This document shows, piece by piece, positions 5,521 through 5,977 of a stretch of DNA of 5,977 bases. Under the pieces are notes generated by a model. That model saw only the letters and a program-made list of their open reading frames with translations, had not been told where the DNA came from and searched no databases. This stretch comes from an uncultured Fidelibacterota bacterium (GTDB taxonomy: Bacteria; Fidelibacterota; Fidelibacteria; Fidelibacterales; Fidelibacteraceae): the NCBI GenBank assembly GCA_937862595.1, contig CALMFL010000157.1:1-5977 (forward strand), in the 5' to 3' direction. The position numbers and the translations under genes were made by a program. Position 1 is the first letter of the stretch; each line of letters starts with the position of its first letter.

Positions 5521-5977
5521 ATGGACATACGCATTCACGAATACGATCTTCCGCTGAAATACAAATTCGGGATATCCCGCGAGACCCGGACGGTGCAGAA
5601 AACGGCCATCGTGGAGGTGCGCGATGCCGGACTTTCCGGTTTCGGCGAGTGCGTGGCCAATCACAAATATTACAAGTTCACGATCGATATGATCCGGGAC
5701 GACATTCACGCCGTCGCGGATCTCCTTTCCGGCATCGACCTGCTTTCCGTGCCTCCCGAAAAGGCATGGGACCTGCTGGAACCCGGGTTACGTCACAATC
5801 CCTTTGCGCAATGCGCCCTGGACATGGCCCTGTACGATCTCTGGGGCAAAAAACAGGGTCGCCGCACCTATGAACTTTGGGGCCTGGACATCCGGAACAA
5901 TCCCGTCACCGACTATACGATCGGCATCGACGATATCGATATCATGATCCGAAAGATGAAGGAATTCGACGGCTGGC
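5521..5977 (+). CDS. Enolase-superfamily enzyme, probable dipeptide (L-Ala-D/L-Glu type) epimerase, 5' part
   Basis: The first 152 codons are present and the gene runs off the right edge. The fragment is the N-terminal capping domain of a muconate-lactonizing-type enolase-superfamily enzyme plus the first barrel strand. Visible marks are the substrate-facing KYKFGISRETRT loop (13-24), GFGECVANHKYY (40-51), the helix AQCALDMALYDLWGKKQGR (96-114), ELWGL (118-122) and DYTIGIDDIDIMIRKMKEF (131-149). The TIGID strand is characteristic of dipeptide epimerases, where it precedes the K-x-K catalytic lysines, here just outside the window. Such enzymes interconvert L-Ala-D-Glu and L-Ala-L-Glu in murein recycling; relatives act on other dipeptides or as o-succinylbenzoate synthases, so the substrate is uncertain. 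The start has AAGGTGAG (5506-5513) upstream. It is divergent from the sulfur operon. Confidence 0.82.
   Translation, partial: MDIRIHEYDLPLKYKFGISRETRTVQKTAIVEVRDAGLSGFGECVANHKYYKFTIDMIRDDIHAVADLLSGIDLLSVPPEKAWDLLEPGLRHNPFAQCALDMALYDLWGKKQGRRTYELWGLDIRNNPVTDYTIGIDDIDIMIRKMKEFDGW

Overview
The window reads as a chromosomal stretch from a Gram-negative anaerobe. It has an exported beta-barrel-like protein (signal peptide, C-terminal Phe), a Na+-coupled symporter, and the COG1900/COG2122 sulfur-insertion pair found mainly in methanogens and strict anaerobes. Coding DNA is moderately GC-rich and the gaps are AT-rich. The style of the proteins (TT3-type calcium repeats in an envelope protein, a dipeptide-epimerase-type enolase) would suit the FCB superphylum (Bacteroidota, Cloacimonadota, Marinimicrobia and relatives). 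This placement is inference; no rRNA or marker gene is present.

Layout, left to right. The first 31 bases look like the start of a leftward gene that runs off the edge. Bases 32-174 are noncoding and hold a 20-bp tandem repeat array. It is followed by a leftward sodium:solute symporter (175-1617), a strong intrinsic terminator (1644-1678), and a leftward envelope protein with calcium-binding TT3-like loops (1709-3340). Next is a 78-bp AT-rich gap with the envelope gene's probable promoter and a nested dyad. Then comes a leftward two-gene operon: HcyBio/DUF39 (COG1900, 4165-5310, restarted here at an ATG) and UPF0280 (COG2122, 3419-4162), 2 bp apart. A 210-bp divergent intergenic region (5311-5520) carries a 21-bp near-perfect palindrome plus a third copy of its half-site. 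The window ends in the first 152 codons of a rightward enolase-superfamily enzyme, probably a dipeptide epimerase.

How the parts work together. COG1900 and COG2122 are known from methanogens to act together in putting sulfide sulfur into homocysteine from aspartate semialdehyde. Their usual ferredoxin-type partner is not in this window. The epimerase would act on murein-derived or other dipeptides. It shares only the divergent control region with the sulfur operon, so co-regulation is a hypothesis. The symporter's substrate cannot be read from sequence. No mobile elements, CRISPR arrays, tRNA or rRNA genes were seen, and no main gene is frameshifted. The less explained signals are the regulatory palindrome, the tandem array and the calcium-loop insertion in the envelope protein.
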